The translations under genes were made by a program, and so were the position numbers. Below are positions 23,003-34,040 of a stretch of 64,000 bases of DNA, one piece after another; position 1 is the stretch's first letter, and every line of letters starts with the position of its first letter. The notes beneath the pieces are model-generated. The model was given only the letters and a program-made list of their open reading frames with translations, did no database searches and was not told the DNA's origin. The DNA is from Paramecium pentaurelia. Its lineage: Eukaryota; Ciliophora; Oligohymenophorea; Peniculida; Parameciidae. The DNA lies in NCBI GenBank assembly GCA_905183005.1, contig CAJJDO010000040.1, forward strand, positions 468,385 through 532,384, given 5' to 3'.

Positions 23003-24406
23003 ATGATTAGTTCAATTGTGTTTATAAATCATAAGGGAGAAATCCTTATTTATAGAGTCTATAAGGATGATATAACAAGAAGTGAGACTACACAATTTTG
23101 TGCTAAAATAGTGGCCACCAAAGAAAATAAAGAATGTCCAATAATCAATATTGATGGTAAAAAATAATATTTAAAATTAAAGGAACATCATTTATCCATA
23201 TTACTATTAAAGACATTGTAGTGTTAGCCACAACAAAAGTAAATGTAAATGTAGCTATGACCTTATAATTTCTTTATTAATTAGTATGAATACTATATTA
23301 AATTTAGGTTAAAGTGTGCAGAGCTTATTTTGGTGGAGAATTTGATGAAAATTGTATTAAAAAGCATTTTGTGCTTATTTATGAAATTCTGGATGAAGTA
23401 ATGGATTATGGTGTACCTTAAATAGCTGATGCAGATCTTTTGAAAAAAGTATCATACTTAATACTAATGTTTAATAGTATATTTAAGAAGGAGGACTAAA
23501 GCCAGAGTTGATGAATGATGTAGAAAAGTTGAAATAATTAACATCTTAAGCAACAGGAGCTACTTCATGGAGGCCACCAAATCTTGTATATAGAAAGAAT
23601 GAAGTTTATTTAGATGTCATAGAGAGTGTGAATGTGTTGATGTCAGTAAAAGGAACAATCTTGAAGGCAGATGTGGCTGGATCAATATAAGTGAAATGTT
23701 TATTATCTGGAATGCCTGAATGCAAATTTGGAATGAATGATAAATTACTAATGTAGAGAGAACCTCGTAAACCTGGTCAAACAACAACAGACAAAGGTAT
23801 TACAATAGATGATCTTAAATTCCATTAATGTGTTAAATTACCTAAATTTGATAAGGAAAGAGCAATTACATTTATTCCACCTGATGGTTAATTTGAATTG
23901 ATGACTTATAGGATTACTGAGAATATTAATTTACCATTCAAAATTATGCCTGTATATAATGAATTAGGTAAAAACAAATTAGAAATTCGAGTCAAAGTAT
24001 TAAGTTTTTTATGAATATTTTTAAGATAAAATCAATATTTGAGAAGAATCTATTTGCTACAAATTTAGCAATAAAAATTCCAGTGCCTAAAAATACAGCA
24101 AATGTTAATACTAATTCAGCAATAGGAAAAGCAAAACATGAACCAGATTAATAAGGAGTTATATGGAGAATAAAGAAATATCCTGGAGATTTTGAAGCTT
24201 TATTACGTTGCGAAATTGATTTAGGTTCAACAACAAATTAATAGCCTTGGATTAAACCACCTATTTCAATGGAATTTTAGGTTCCTATGTTTACAGCAAG
24301 TGGTTTAAGAGTAAGATTTTTAAGAATTTATGAAAAAGCTGGATATAAACCAACAAAATGGATTAGATATATCACAAAAGCTGGTGAATATTTGCATAGA
24401 TTATGA
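23003..24406 (+). CDS. Clathrin adaptor medium (mu) subunit, AP-2 type
   Basis: A 431-aa mu subunit (human AP-2 mu has 435). It starts MISSIVFINHKGEILIYRVY, typical of the N-terminal longin domain, and continues with KKHFVLIYEILDEVMDYG. After the linker, the C-terminal mu-homology domain begins TSWRPPNLVYRKNEVYLDVI and holds VLMSVKGTILKADVAG and PPDGQFELMTYRI. It ends RVRFLRIYEKAGYKPTKWIR then YITKAGEYLHRL. Such subunits select Tyr-based cargo for clathrin vesicles. Introns at 23157-23182, 23284-23307, 23449-23477 and 23997-24025; 432 codons. AP-2 is preferred over AP-1 because of the N-terminal sequence and length, but this needs a tree. Confidence 0.93.
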
Positions 24407-24432
24407 TAATAAAATAATCCAAAATATATTTA

Positions 24433-25025
24433 TCAATTATCATTATATGTCTTATATCTTATGTTACGAGCCTTACTTTAATATTTCAAAGTTTGATAAG
24501 ATTAATAAATTTTATGAGCTTGTTTTATATTTGGAGTATGTGGTCTTTACTTAATCTGTAACTGTTTCTTAGGTTCTGCTAATCTATCTTATTATTTAGA
24601 TGAACAAGCACTGCTAATCCTTAAAGGACCTGTCTTTTAATAGTTTCTTAGTTATCTTTGAAATTAAATGTCTACATTGTCCCACCAATAACATGGATTA
24701 CATTATCCACCATCATTTACTATTACAAAATAATCTCTCCCAGTTCCATCCCCCCAATACTTTGTAGTTTTTATAGGTATCTAAGGAGGTAGATTACCAG
24801 AACGTCCTAAGTTACTATTTGATTTTGTAAGGTAATGCATTTTTTCAAAGTCATGATTAGCTTATGGAGCTATTTGAGATTACAAAGTCTGATTCATCTA
24901 TCCACCATTAAACTTGCTTATGTAAGAATCCCTGTGATCAGTTATTTTAAATACCTTCCTGTACCATCATTATGATAATTATTCACTTTAGGTTATAATC
25001 GACAATATACTTAGCGAGCTGCCAT
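24433..25025 (-). CDS. Protein with repeated G/NDGTGRD motif, 189 aa
   Basis: A basic, Tyr/Asn/Gln-rich protein with two internal repeats: NDGTGRDSYISKFNGGQM near residue 19 and GDGTGRDYFVIVNDGG near residue 90. In both, an Asp-Gly-Thr-Gly-Arg-Asp core is followed about 8 residues later by N-G-G or N-D-G-G. A Trp pair (CNPCYWWDN) follows the second. No signal peptide or membrane helix. One 23-nt intron at 24932-24954 falls inside the first repeat; 190 codons. I do not recognise the family with certainty. Small basic repeat proteins of this style are common among ciliary microtubule-associated proteins, so that is a hypothesis only. Confidence 0.7.
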
Positions 25026-25041
25026 TATAATAATTAATTAA

Positions 25042-25566
25042 TCATTTCTACAATTCTCTTAATAAATGAGCTAAATAGATCAATGGATTAAATTCTAAGG
25101 CTTCTCTTTGTTACTTCATTTACTGTTTCAAATGCTATAATTCTTGTTTTTCTGGGGCTTCTTCCTCATCATCTTGATCTTCTTGAATTTGATTTAATGC
25201 AAGATTTATTTCCTTTTTTATATCTTATGGACTTAAATCATCTATTGAGATTCCTATAGGACCTTATAATTAGTTGTTTATAGGAAAGATAGATTCATCA
25301 TTTTTAATGAGTTATGAACTCATACCTATAAATTCATCATTCTCTGCAGAGCCCTAAGATGAAGATTCATAAGCAGATCCTAATTCATTTTTCAATCTTT
25401 GTTTCTCTACTTTCTTCTATTCAATACGGTCAAATATTTTTATTTTCTTCAATCTTTCTTAATGTTTTCTCACTTCCTCTGTCTTTACTACATGATCTAT
25501 TAACTAAACTAAAGCAGTATGTAATTTAGGATAGACTTAATTCTCTAAGTATTCTATTTCTTTCAT
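25042..25566 (-). CDS. Small coiled-coil protein, 174 aa
   Basis: An intronless 175-codon gene. Residues 1-70 are helical and charged (LHTALVQLIDHVVKTEEVR, then a coiled coil). An acidic, Ser-rich linker follows, and the C terminus reads LEFNPLIYLAHLLRELQK. The N-P-L-x-x-L-A-x-x-L pattern is reminiscent of the N-P-x-x-[FY]-L-A motif near DPY30/RIIa-type dimerisation segments in ciliary proteins, but that match is weak. Its stop lies 16 bp upstream of the start codon of the GDGTGRD gene on the same strand, so the two could share a transcript or have very short UTRs. Confidence 0.65.
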
Positions 25567-25703
25567 TGTAACAATTGAATTTTATAACTACATTAATTAA
25601 TCTCATTATTTTTGAAAATCATTATACTAATTATATATATTAAATAAATTAAATTTTACATTATATTAAACTATCTTAAATATTTAAAATAAATTGACAA
25701 TAT

Positions 25704-26197
25704 ATGTTAGTTCTTCTAGAATACAGTATAATAAGTAATTATTAAAATAATTTTATCCAATTTTAGCTTGTCAAAATTTTTAATGAATTAAGAGTACAAT
25801 TTGTTGATTCTCTTAATTAAGAAACTTTAGATGAAAGTTAAGCAGAGACTAAATATACTGAAAGAATTGCTTAATTAGAAAAAGAATTTGCAGAATCTTC
25901 AAGATCAGTATTAATAAAAAATTCTGAATTGGCTGCAAATGAATGTATATTCTATTGAAAAATATTAATTTAGAAAAACTTGGAGAAACAATTGTCTATG
26001 TAGGATAAAGAAAAGATGATAAAGAAACTCTTGAAGCTTAATTGTAAGCAGAAAATGATAATTATGCTGCAGAGACAGATTTATTCATAAGAACTATAAG
26101 TGAATATAATAAAGAAATTGAAATTAGTAAATAAGCCTATGGTCTACTTACTTAACAAAGTTTCGAATCTTATGTTAAATCAAAAGTTGGAATTTGA
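25704..26197 (+). CDS. Small coiled-coil protein, 154 aa
   Basis: A 155-codon gene after removal of a 29-nt intron (25945-25973). The predicted N terminus MLVLLEYSIISNYQ is uncertain. The following helix-rich region (LVKIFNELRVQFVDSLNQE, then TERIAQLEKEFAESSR) and the end ISEYNKEIEISKQAYG are clear coding sequence. A GTA...TAG block at 25733-25764 would be a natural 32-nt intron, but removing it breaks the frame with this ATG, so the true start may be a different ATG. Function unknown. Its stop is 47 bp from the stop of the convergent ULK4-like gene. Confidence 0.55.
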
Positions 26198-26243
26198 TTA
26201 AAAATACAGATAAATATAAATATATATATATATATATTTTAAT

Positions 26244-29200
26244 TCAAAGAAGATATTTCATCAAATCTTTTGCAGCCATAGCAATAGATTTGTCATCTTT
26301 TTGATATTTTTCCAAAACTTATACTAAGATATCTTTCTTTTCTATTTTAAATGGTTTTTATTCATTTAATACAACCATCCAATGTAATAATTTAATGATT
26401 CTCTTATTTAATTAAGGACATAGTAATGGGATTAATTAATTAAATAATTACTACCTTATTTATGATAGTTTTCCTGGATAAAAATATGCCAAATGTAACA
26501 TATATGTTAACAATGTTAATTGACATCCAGGTGTTGATATGTTTATTAATTGTTAAGCATATTAAAGAGTGAAATAAAATTGATCTTAAAAAAATAAGAA
26601 TTCTTATGGGAAAGGTTAAGGAATCAAAGTATTATCTGGACTAACAACTATTTTATTATTCCCTCGTTATAATTCAGTAATAATTTTGCTTGTTATTGCT
26701 ACCATAATAGAAGATAGATCTTCAAATGCCCATTCTTACTTCTATTTTGTAAATTAGACAAATATTTATACTGATTTATCTAAACTTTAATATTTAATTT
26801 ATACCTATAATTTAAAATTGCTTAAGATCTTCAATTGAACTACCCTCAACAATCTTTTGAATGATATTCAATGTATGACCTGTGATATTATTACTATCAG
26901 GCTTATACATATCTAATATAGCTTATAAGACTTCATATCTTTTAAAATGAGGAAGAAAGAGTGAATTGTAAGTTAGGAGAATTGATGCTAATTTTAGTGC
27001 ATAAAATGGTAAAGGAGGTTATTCTTGGAATAATTCTTTTAATAATGGGAGGATTAATGTAATGATAATATTATTCAATTCATTAGAATAAGGTTTTAAG
27101 AAATTAGGATAATCATATATTCCTTCTTCCTATAATAAAGCACTTAATAAATCTATAATCAATTTCAAAAACATAAATTTAGTTTCAGTACTTTATTACT
27201 TAACCATATAATCAATACAATTTTTAAGGACTTATTAAATAATTACTTATTATTATTTTATTAAAATTTTAGAATTAGTACACATTTTAGACATAATATT
27301 TAATAATGTTGTTTGAATTTATGTTTTATTTTTAGATAATGATAATAATTCTGTAAGTATTGGTAAATATTAAGATGAGAATAATGATTGTTATAAAACA
27401 GGTGTTTATGAGTATTAGAATAAAACATTTAAATAATTGCCATTAGTTTTCTTTGGAGAGTATTCCATCAATTATGAATCAGTCAATGATTAATTAATTT
27501 ATGTGATCATAATAGGAGTACAATCACATAATTATTATACTAAATGTTACAAGCATTATTTTAAATAATCATTATTATCTCTAAGTCCTTTATCTAAAAT
27601 TTAATAAAATCTTAATTATTCTTCTGATAGATTAATAAGTGTAACTATATTAAATTTAATCATCAACATTAATGCAATAGCTGCCTTTCCTCTACTCACA
27701 GCATTACCATGATCCAATAAATATACTAAACCTTTTATTAATTAAGCTAATTTTTAATAAGAAATCTTATCATACATTCTTCCATTAATAATTTATTGAC
27801 AGCATTTGAAGCTAATTAAGATACATTATTGCTTGATGAATCTTATGTGCTTACACTTTGTAAAAGATGAATATTGAATATTGTAATCATAGCTTATTAC
27901 ACTCTTTGTAAATTATCTAAAAATATCTAGATTTATTAAAATGATAATATATACTGATACTAAATTTTTTAATCCAAGATTTTACATAAATACATCAACT
28001 TATTAATTATCCAACATTAATAAATTAGCTAAGGTAATTGCACAACTTATTCTTAAACTATCATTTTTAGTTGTTAAAAAGCATTGGAGAGTCATTAAAA
28101 CTATTTCTGATTTAGCAAATCTTTGTCCTATTGATATTGATTAAGATGAAATGTTTTCAATTGTTTTTATACAATAAAATTTCACTAATTTATTTTAATT
28201 AATTTAATACCAATTTCATCTTCATTCTAAGATTTAATAATCTTAATTAATTAATTGAAACTAAGATTACTCATCTTCCAATAAGGATTTTAAGGATCTT
28301 CTTCCATTTAAGTTGCTCCATAAAATAAATATTCTCCTAAAGCTGCTGCTGCTTTTCTTCTAACATTATTTTATTCCTTAGAATTTAATATTTCCACCAT
28401 AGCCTCTGGTATTCCATGTTATGAAACTTCAGGTTCAATAACAGTAGCATGTCGAAGCAATAATCCTAAAACACAACAAATTCTGTATTTTAATTATGTT
28501 AATTTACTAACTGTTAGTAATTTTAATAATAATTAAACATATGCAGAATTGATTAAACGATTAGCTGCATTAGATGTCTATATAATTTATTCAAAATAAT
28601 TTAGAATATTTAATTACTCCTATTATTTTCCTATTTATAACGAATTGTATATTTATTCAAAGTGATATTCTATTTAATCAGTATCAATATTTCGATTAAC
28701 ATCATCTGAATTTATATATTAAAAAGGTAATGATTCCTTAGTAAATGTAGCATCAATTGATTTTTCAATTTCTCTATTTCCAATAATAGGTTTGACTGAA
28801 TTATCAGAACTATGAGTGAATAATTAATCAATAGGAATCAATTGATCATTTTCATTTCCCTTCTTTTATTGAGGTGTAATCCCTCCTGGTATAGGTGATT
28901 AATTAAGAAGACTTTAAGTAGATGGATGCACTGAATCTTTTTTAATAGTAAATGGTTTCTATTGTAAATGAGGTGAATTAATAGAATTCAAATCTGATTA
29001 TACATTAGTTTAGAATTCTTCAGGTTATTTATCAATTTCTTCATCCTCTTATTATTATTCTGATCCTATCAATATTTCTTAATCTTTATTTGTTAATTTG
29101 AAATCCTTCTCATTACTGCTAATCTATTTATGATATTATTATTATTAAGAACTACTAGGTACATCTTCTCTTAACATATTCTTATGAACATTCAAGGATA

Positions 29201-30152
29201 ATCTTACAATATCAACTTATTTATTATTCTATTGAACAGGAGTTACTCTAACTAAATTGTTTTTTTTGCACCATGTTTCAAAATGTGGTTGAGATGGTAC
29301 ATTCAAATATTAAATATTTAAAAATCTACAGATTTTTTCCCAACCCCATCTTTTTAGAGGATCTTTCTCTAATAATCTAATATTAAATGATAAAGAATTA
29401 CCCTTTTATAAAGTCCCAACATTAGATTTCTAATGGTTTTACTTCTGCATTCAAAATTAATTCAACTAACTCAGTAAAGCTGCTGCATTAGAATGGAGGT
29501 TATCCAATACATAATTCATATGCAATACATCCCAAAGCCCATAAATCACTTTAAAAACTATAAACTCCACCTTCATGAAATAATTCTGGAGCCATATAAT
29601 AAGGTGATCCTCTTTTAGACATTTCTACATCTGGACCTATAGTAGCTGATATCATATCAACCAAACGTTTTGCATTTCCTAAATCACTTAATTTAGCTAC
29701 TCCATATTCATTAAATAAAACATTAGATGGTCTCAAATCACAATAAACTATAATTAAATTTAAATGACTCACTTATGCCCTTAGAATGCAAATAATTTAA
29801 TCCTGCTGCCATATCCCTTACAAATCTTAACACTATGTTTTCTTATAACCCTTATTAATCTGCTTCAATTAGTGCCATTAAATCTCCTCCTGGACAATAT
29901 TCCAAAATCACCCAAAGATGATTACGTGTCTCATACCAATGATAAAATTTCAAAATATTTGGATGTTTAAGACCAGAGAACATTTTAACCTGAATCATTT
30001 AAATTAATTCATACTTCATTCAAAAGTTTTGTACGTCTTCCTTTTTCTAATGATTTTACTGCCATATATTCAATTGTCTTCTTCTTTCTTCCCTTATATA
30101 CAACTGAATACTTTCCTTTTCCTATCTCATCATAAATATGATAGTTATTCAT
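26244..30152 (-). CDS. ULK4: ULK4-type kinase with C-terminal ARM/HEAT repeats
   Basis: About 1,270 aa, the length of ULK4 (human about 1,275). The start MNNYHIYDEIGKGKYSVVYK is followed by the family block FYHWYETRNHLWVILEYCPG. ULK4/Fused-related proteins serve ciliary and motile-axoneme functions; human ULK4 is a pseudokinase. Here the ATP lysine (YMAVKSLEK), a catalytic-loop Asp (IYCDLRPSNV, HRD degenerated to YCD), the metal-binding Asp (LSDLGNA) and GSPYYMAPELF all remain, so activity is possible. The rest is helical repeats, for example RRKAAAALGEYLFYGATQ near 28.35 kb. Introns at 29748-29772 (starts GTGAG) and 29990-30014 are clear; further 3' introns were not all resolved, so the exact exon map is incomplete. 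Confidence 0.88.
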
Positions 30153-30181
30153 AATTTTTAAATTTTGTTTTATTTTATTTT
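30153..30181. promoter_or_regulatory. 29-bp divergent start-to-start gap
   Basis: The start codons of the ULK4-like gene (minus) and LTV1 (plus) are only 29 bp apart. Any promoter must be compact, bidirectional or overlapping with coding sequence. Confidence 0.6.
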
Positions 30182-32028
30182 ATGGGCAAGAAGAAATTCA
30201 TCAACAAATAGAATGCTGCTACACTTAAAATGGTTCATTAACCAGGTGACAATAATCAAGGAGCTACAGACATGATTTGTTTCTAAAAAGTTAATCAACC
30301 TGGTGCTCAAAATGATGAATTGTATTCTTATCTAAATATTGTAGATCTGAACTTATTGAAAAAGAACTAAACAAAGGTAAATTTGATCCTAATCTTAAAC
30401 CTCGAATCCCTTAAATTGATCCTACCTAAGAAGCTTTACATTTGGTTGCAGGAAGAGAAGACCTTTGGATTCATCAATTAGCTAAATAAAAGGCTTTATA
30501 AGCACTTAAAGAGAAATAAGAATAGTTCTAAGATGTAGTAATGAAACATTATGATGAAAATGGATTACCTTTAGATGGGTATGATTATTCTTAACATCTT
30601 GCTCCAGAAAGACGTAATAATTTTATTAATATCATCTCTTAGCTTAAGGAGAAGTAGAATGTGTCTTTGTTGTTCCTGAAGAAGAGAGATCAAAGGTAGT
30701 CTATGATATTGATTTCAAAAGAGAAGAATTAACAAAAGAATAATAAGAAGTTTATGATTTATTAATGAAAGAAGAAGAAGAAGAAGAAGATCAAAATAAT
30801 TAAGATAATTAAGAAGAATTAGATGATGATTTTGTTGCAAACTTAATACAATAAAATAAATAGTAATCCTTTTAATAAGAAAATGAGGAGAAAGTAGAAA
30901 AAATAGAAAAAGTAGAAAAAATAGAAAAAGTAGAAGAATCACCAAAAAAATAAGTTAGATTTTAAGATCAAGTAGAATCAGATCATGATGAAGATTATGA
31001 AGATGAAGAAGAAATGGAAATTACTTATGATAAAAAATAAATGAATTAAAAATCATAATAATAAAAATAATAATAAAAATAATAATAATAATAAAAATAG
31101 ACTAAATAATAATAAAGTGATTCTGATTCAGAATTAGAAATTGATTCAGATATGGAAAGAGAATTTGAAAGAGAAATGAATGCTTATGAAGCACCTGATG
31201 ATGAAGATGATGACCAATAAAATAAAGATTTTGTTAATGATTAAATGCTTAATAAAGTTATTGATGATCATTTAAATACTATGACCAAAAAATAATAAAA
31301 AAAGTCTAAAAACTAATAAAAATCACAAGATTAACCTGAAGAAACTGAATGTATTATATATATTCCATAAAATATTTTAGAATAAAGAGAAAGAAGACTT
31401 GAGTATTTAAAAAATACAGATTATAATGAATACTTAAGATAGAAGTTCCCTAATGCAGATTTTTCTTAATTCCATTTAAAAAAGGAAATACCACCACTTA
31501 CTCCTGAAGAAGATATTGCATTATAGAATTATCTGAATAGAGAATCTAGTGATGAAGAATGTCCTGATATGGAACCAGCAGAAAAATATTAAGAAACTAT
31601 TGTTACTAAATCTCTTCATAATACTACAATGTCTAAAATGAATCCAGATTAATTGAACATAATTAAATATAAATCAAAAAATTAAGTATCAAATACTAAA
31701 GAAGATAGAATGAAATAAAAAGAAGAAGAAAAAAATAAAATTAAAGAATTAAAATTAGAAAAAGAGAAAGTTAAAGAAGCAGTATGTGGTATATATATTT
31801 AATTTTATTTTAGAAACTTTGAAATAAGTAGTAATTAAAAAAGAAGAGACTCTTGAAGAAAAGAAACATAGAAAAGAATTAGTGAAATAATTGAAATAAG
31901 CTTAAAAAGAGAAAAAAAAGGCATTTAAAGAACAATTATAAACTATGTCAAAAAAATTGTAAAAATAAAAATTGGCTAATATTTAAAGTAATTAAGCTGA
32001 AGGAATTTCAATTGTTAAAATAGCATGA
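30182..32028 (+). CDS. LTV1: LTV1, 40S ribosome biogenesis factor
   Basis: A 589-aa LTV1 homologue, which helps assemble the small ribosomal subunit head and assists its nuclear export. The N terminus MGKKKFINKQNAATLKMVHQ fits the family start (KKKPFI...FHLVHRS). The diagnostic HYDENGLPLDGYDYSQHLAP matches the D-x-YDYxQHL motif. The central part is acidic and Gln-rich with a (VEKIEK) repeat near 30895-30950. The C terminus is a basic helix ending in KKAFKEQLQTMSKKLQKQK, like yeast and animal LTV1. Introns at 30322-30344, 30614-30642 and 31789-31813; 590 codons. Some of the Gln run is TAA/TAG low complexity (31040-31110). Confidence 0.9.
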
Positions 32029-32090
32029 TTATTTTATTTTTGTTTAATAAAATTTTTATTAATATATATATTGTTAGTTATATTTTAAAT

Positions 32091-32758
32091 ATGAATACTG
32101 TTATTGAATAAAATAAATTAAAGAACTTAGCCACTTATATTAATGAAGAGGAAAGAAAGTTTTAAAAACATTTAGAAAAAACAGAAAAGACAAATTAAAA
32201 AAGAATTGATCTTGAAGAAGAAATACATAAATTACAATTAGAGATTATCAGTATATTATAATAATTCTATTTTGAGAGCAAAACCACATGAAAGAAAATG
32301 CAGAGAAACTATAAAAGGATTACCCTTAATTACTTTAAGAAAGATAAAATGAACTTATTAATCTCCAGAAAGATTTAGCATTGGCTACTGCAGCTAAAAA
32401 AGTAAATTTATTAGAAAAAAGTTAGGCAGCTTAATAAGAATTTGATATTTAAATTAAACATCTTTAGTAATAAATTGCTGAATTAAGAAGAGAAAAACAA
32501 GATTTGAAAAGAGAAAACTTAGGAAAATAAGAAAAATAAACAGCTTTGAGAAATGACTTATAAAAGTTTGGAAAAGCTTTACAGAGTAGAGAAAAGCCTC
32601 CTGTTGAATATAAAATATATAGTTCTTCTGGGGGTTTTGGACCTATTTATTAACCATAAGAACCTATTTATTAACCATTAGAACTAAGTATTAACCGACC
32701 AATAGATAATATTTATTAACCATAAGAATAATAATACTAGTAACATATATTTTATTGA
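32091..32758 (+). CDS. Coiled-coil protein with C-terminal YQPQEP repeats
   Basis: A 213-aa protein, coiled coil from residue 5 to 165 (NEEERKFQKHLEKTEK; EFDIQIKHLQQQIAELRREK). The end is a short Pro/Gln/Tyr-rich tail with imperfect repeats PIYQPQE, PIYQPLE and NIYQPQE, then HIFY. One intron of 26 nt, 32251-32276, ends in GAG rather than TAG; 214 codons. No family recognised. It lies 63 bp after LTV1 and 50 bp before the next plus-strand gene. Confidence 0.7.
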
Positions 32759-32807
32759 TTTATTTGATTATTTAAGTTTATTTTAATTATATTTGTCTGA
32801 TAACTTA

Positions 32808-33930
32808 ATGCAATAAGATCCATATAATTGGCCATTTCCTCATCGTTAAGATCTCATGAGTCTATCAACAATTAGTATTTATAATATATAATTAGAAAAC
32901 TAAAAAAGAGATATCATCTATGAAAATAGATCATAATCAACAATGACAATATAAGGTATTGACGGAGCAGCTCCTAAGTTAAAACCATATCAATATTTAA
33001 ATAAAGAATAATTTTGTAATCGAGATGATGATATCCCAGGAACTAAATCTAGACCTTTAATCAGATCAAACAATAGATCTGATAATCAATTAATGATTGA
33101 TGATATCAAAGGAACAAGACCTAAAGTTAATAAATTTTCAACAAATAGAGAACCTGTAAATCCTCTTGAACCTGTCTATAAAATAGCTTCCTATGAATAA
33201 GCTGAACAAATTTAACCTAAATTCATTAGAGATAGCTATAATGTATAGGATATTGAAGGAGCACAACCTTCTTCAATCAATCCTAAATTAAAAAAATAGC
33301 CTGTAACTATGGAAGATGTAGAAGGTTCGCATCCAAAATAGCGTTTTTTACCTAAGGGTATTAATTTATTAGAAATGAAGATTATGTTGACTCCTTACAA
33401 GTTAAAGATATCAATAACGATTTATTACATAAATATGTTCGAAATACCAATCCTATTGAACCTGTTTATAAGCATAGAGATGAAGAAGGGTATGAAATAA
33501 AAATAATAAAATTAGAAATTTAGTGTAAATAGGATTTATAGATGGAAGCAAAACTAAATAACTTCATCCAATTACAATTAATAAGTTTGCTTCTTCAATT
33601 CTAACAACTAAAGATATTGTTGGTGCTTAAGCTGGATCACATTCATAACACTTTTTGAGAACAAATGAAAGGAAAGACTATAGATAAATAAATAGTGTAT
33701 CTGATATAGAAGGAGTAAAGCCAGGTTCACTTAAAAAAGGAATAGAAAGTAAGAGATACACAAATCCATTAATGCCTGCATATTAAATGCCAGGAAGTAG
33801 TGAAATATAGTAATATTTATTTGGAATAATGATTAGTTCGATGAAGCCTACAAGTGTGTTTTAAAAAAATGCGAGCACATAAATGTTAACTAATGCATAA
33901 AAGATGGATCTATTTTTACCTTAAAGTTGA
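32808..33930 (+). CDS. Protein with seven D-I-x-G-x-x-P repeats, 357 aa
   Basis: A basic, Asn/Pro-rich protein without membrane helices. A short motif recurs along its length: GIDGAAPK, DDIPGTKSR, DDIKGTRPK, QDIEGAQPS, EDVEGSHPK, KDIVGAQAGS and SDIEGVKPGS. Several copies precede a block of the type KFSTNREPVNPLEPVYK or RYTNPLMPAYQ, so the unit is roughly 40-45 residues. Introns at 33358-33380 and 33490-33515; 358 codons. I have the impression that similar D-I-x-G repeat proteins occur in ciliates and other alveolates or flagellates, possibly on microtubules or the cortex, but this is unproven. The gene sits in a run of five plus-strand genes. Confidence 0.7.
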
Positions 33931-34040
33931 TTATTAATTATTATTATTAACTATAATTGTAGATTTTATGAGATTACATCATTTATAAGATTAATTATAA
34001 ATAGCATATACTTTGTATTTCTATTATAATAATTAATTAA
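33931..34040. other. Intergenic, 110 bp
   Basis: AT-rich spacer between two plus-strand genes. It presumably holds the promoter of the kinase gene; nothing specific seen. Confidence 0.3.

Noticed and set aside
30895..30950. VEKIEK hexapeptide repeat in LTV1 as a mobile or tandem DNA repeat
   Set aside because: Only a few units, inside a conserved acidic/basic region of a single gene; ordinary low complexity.
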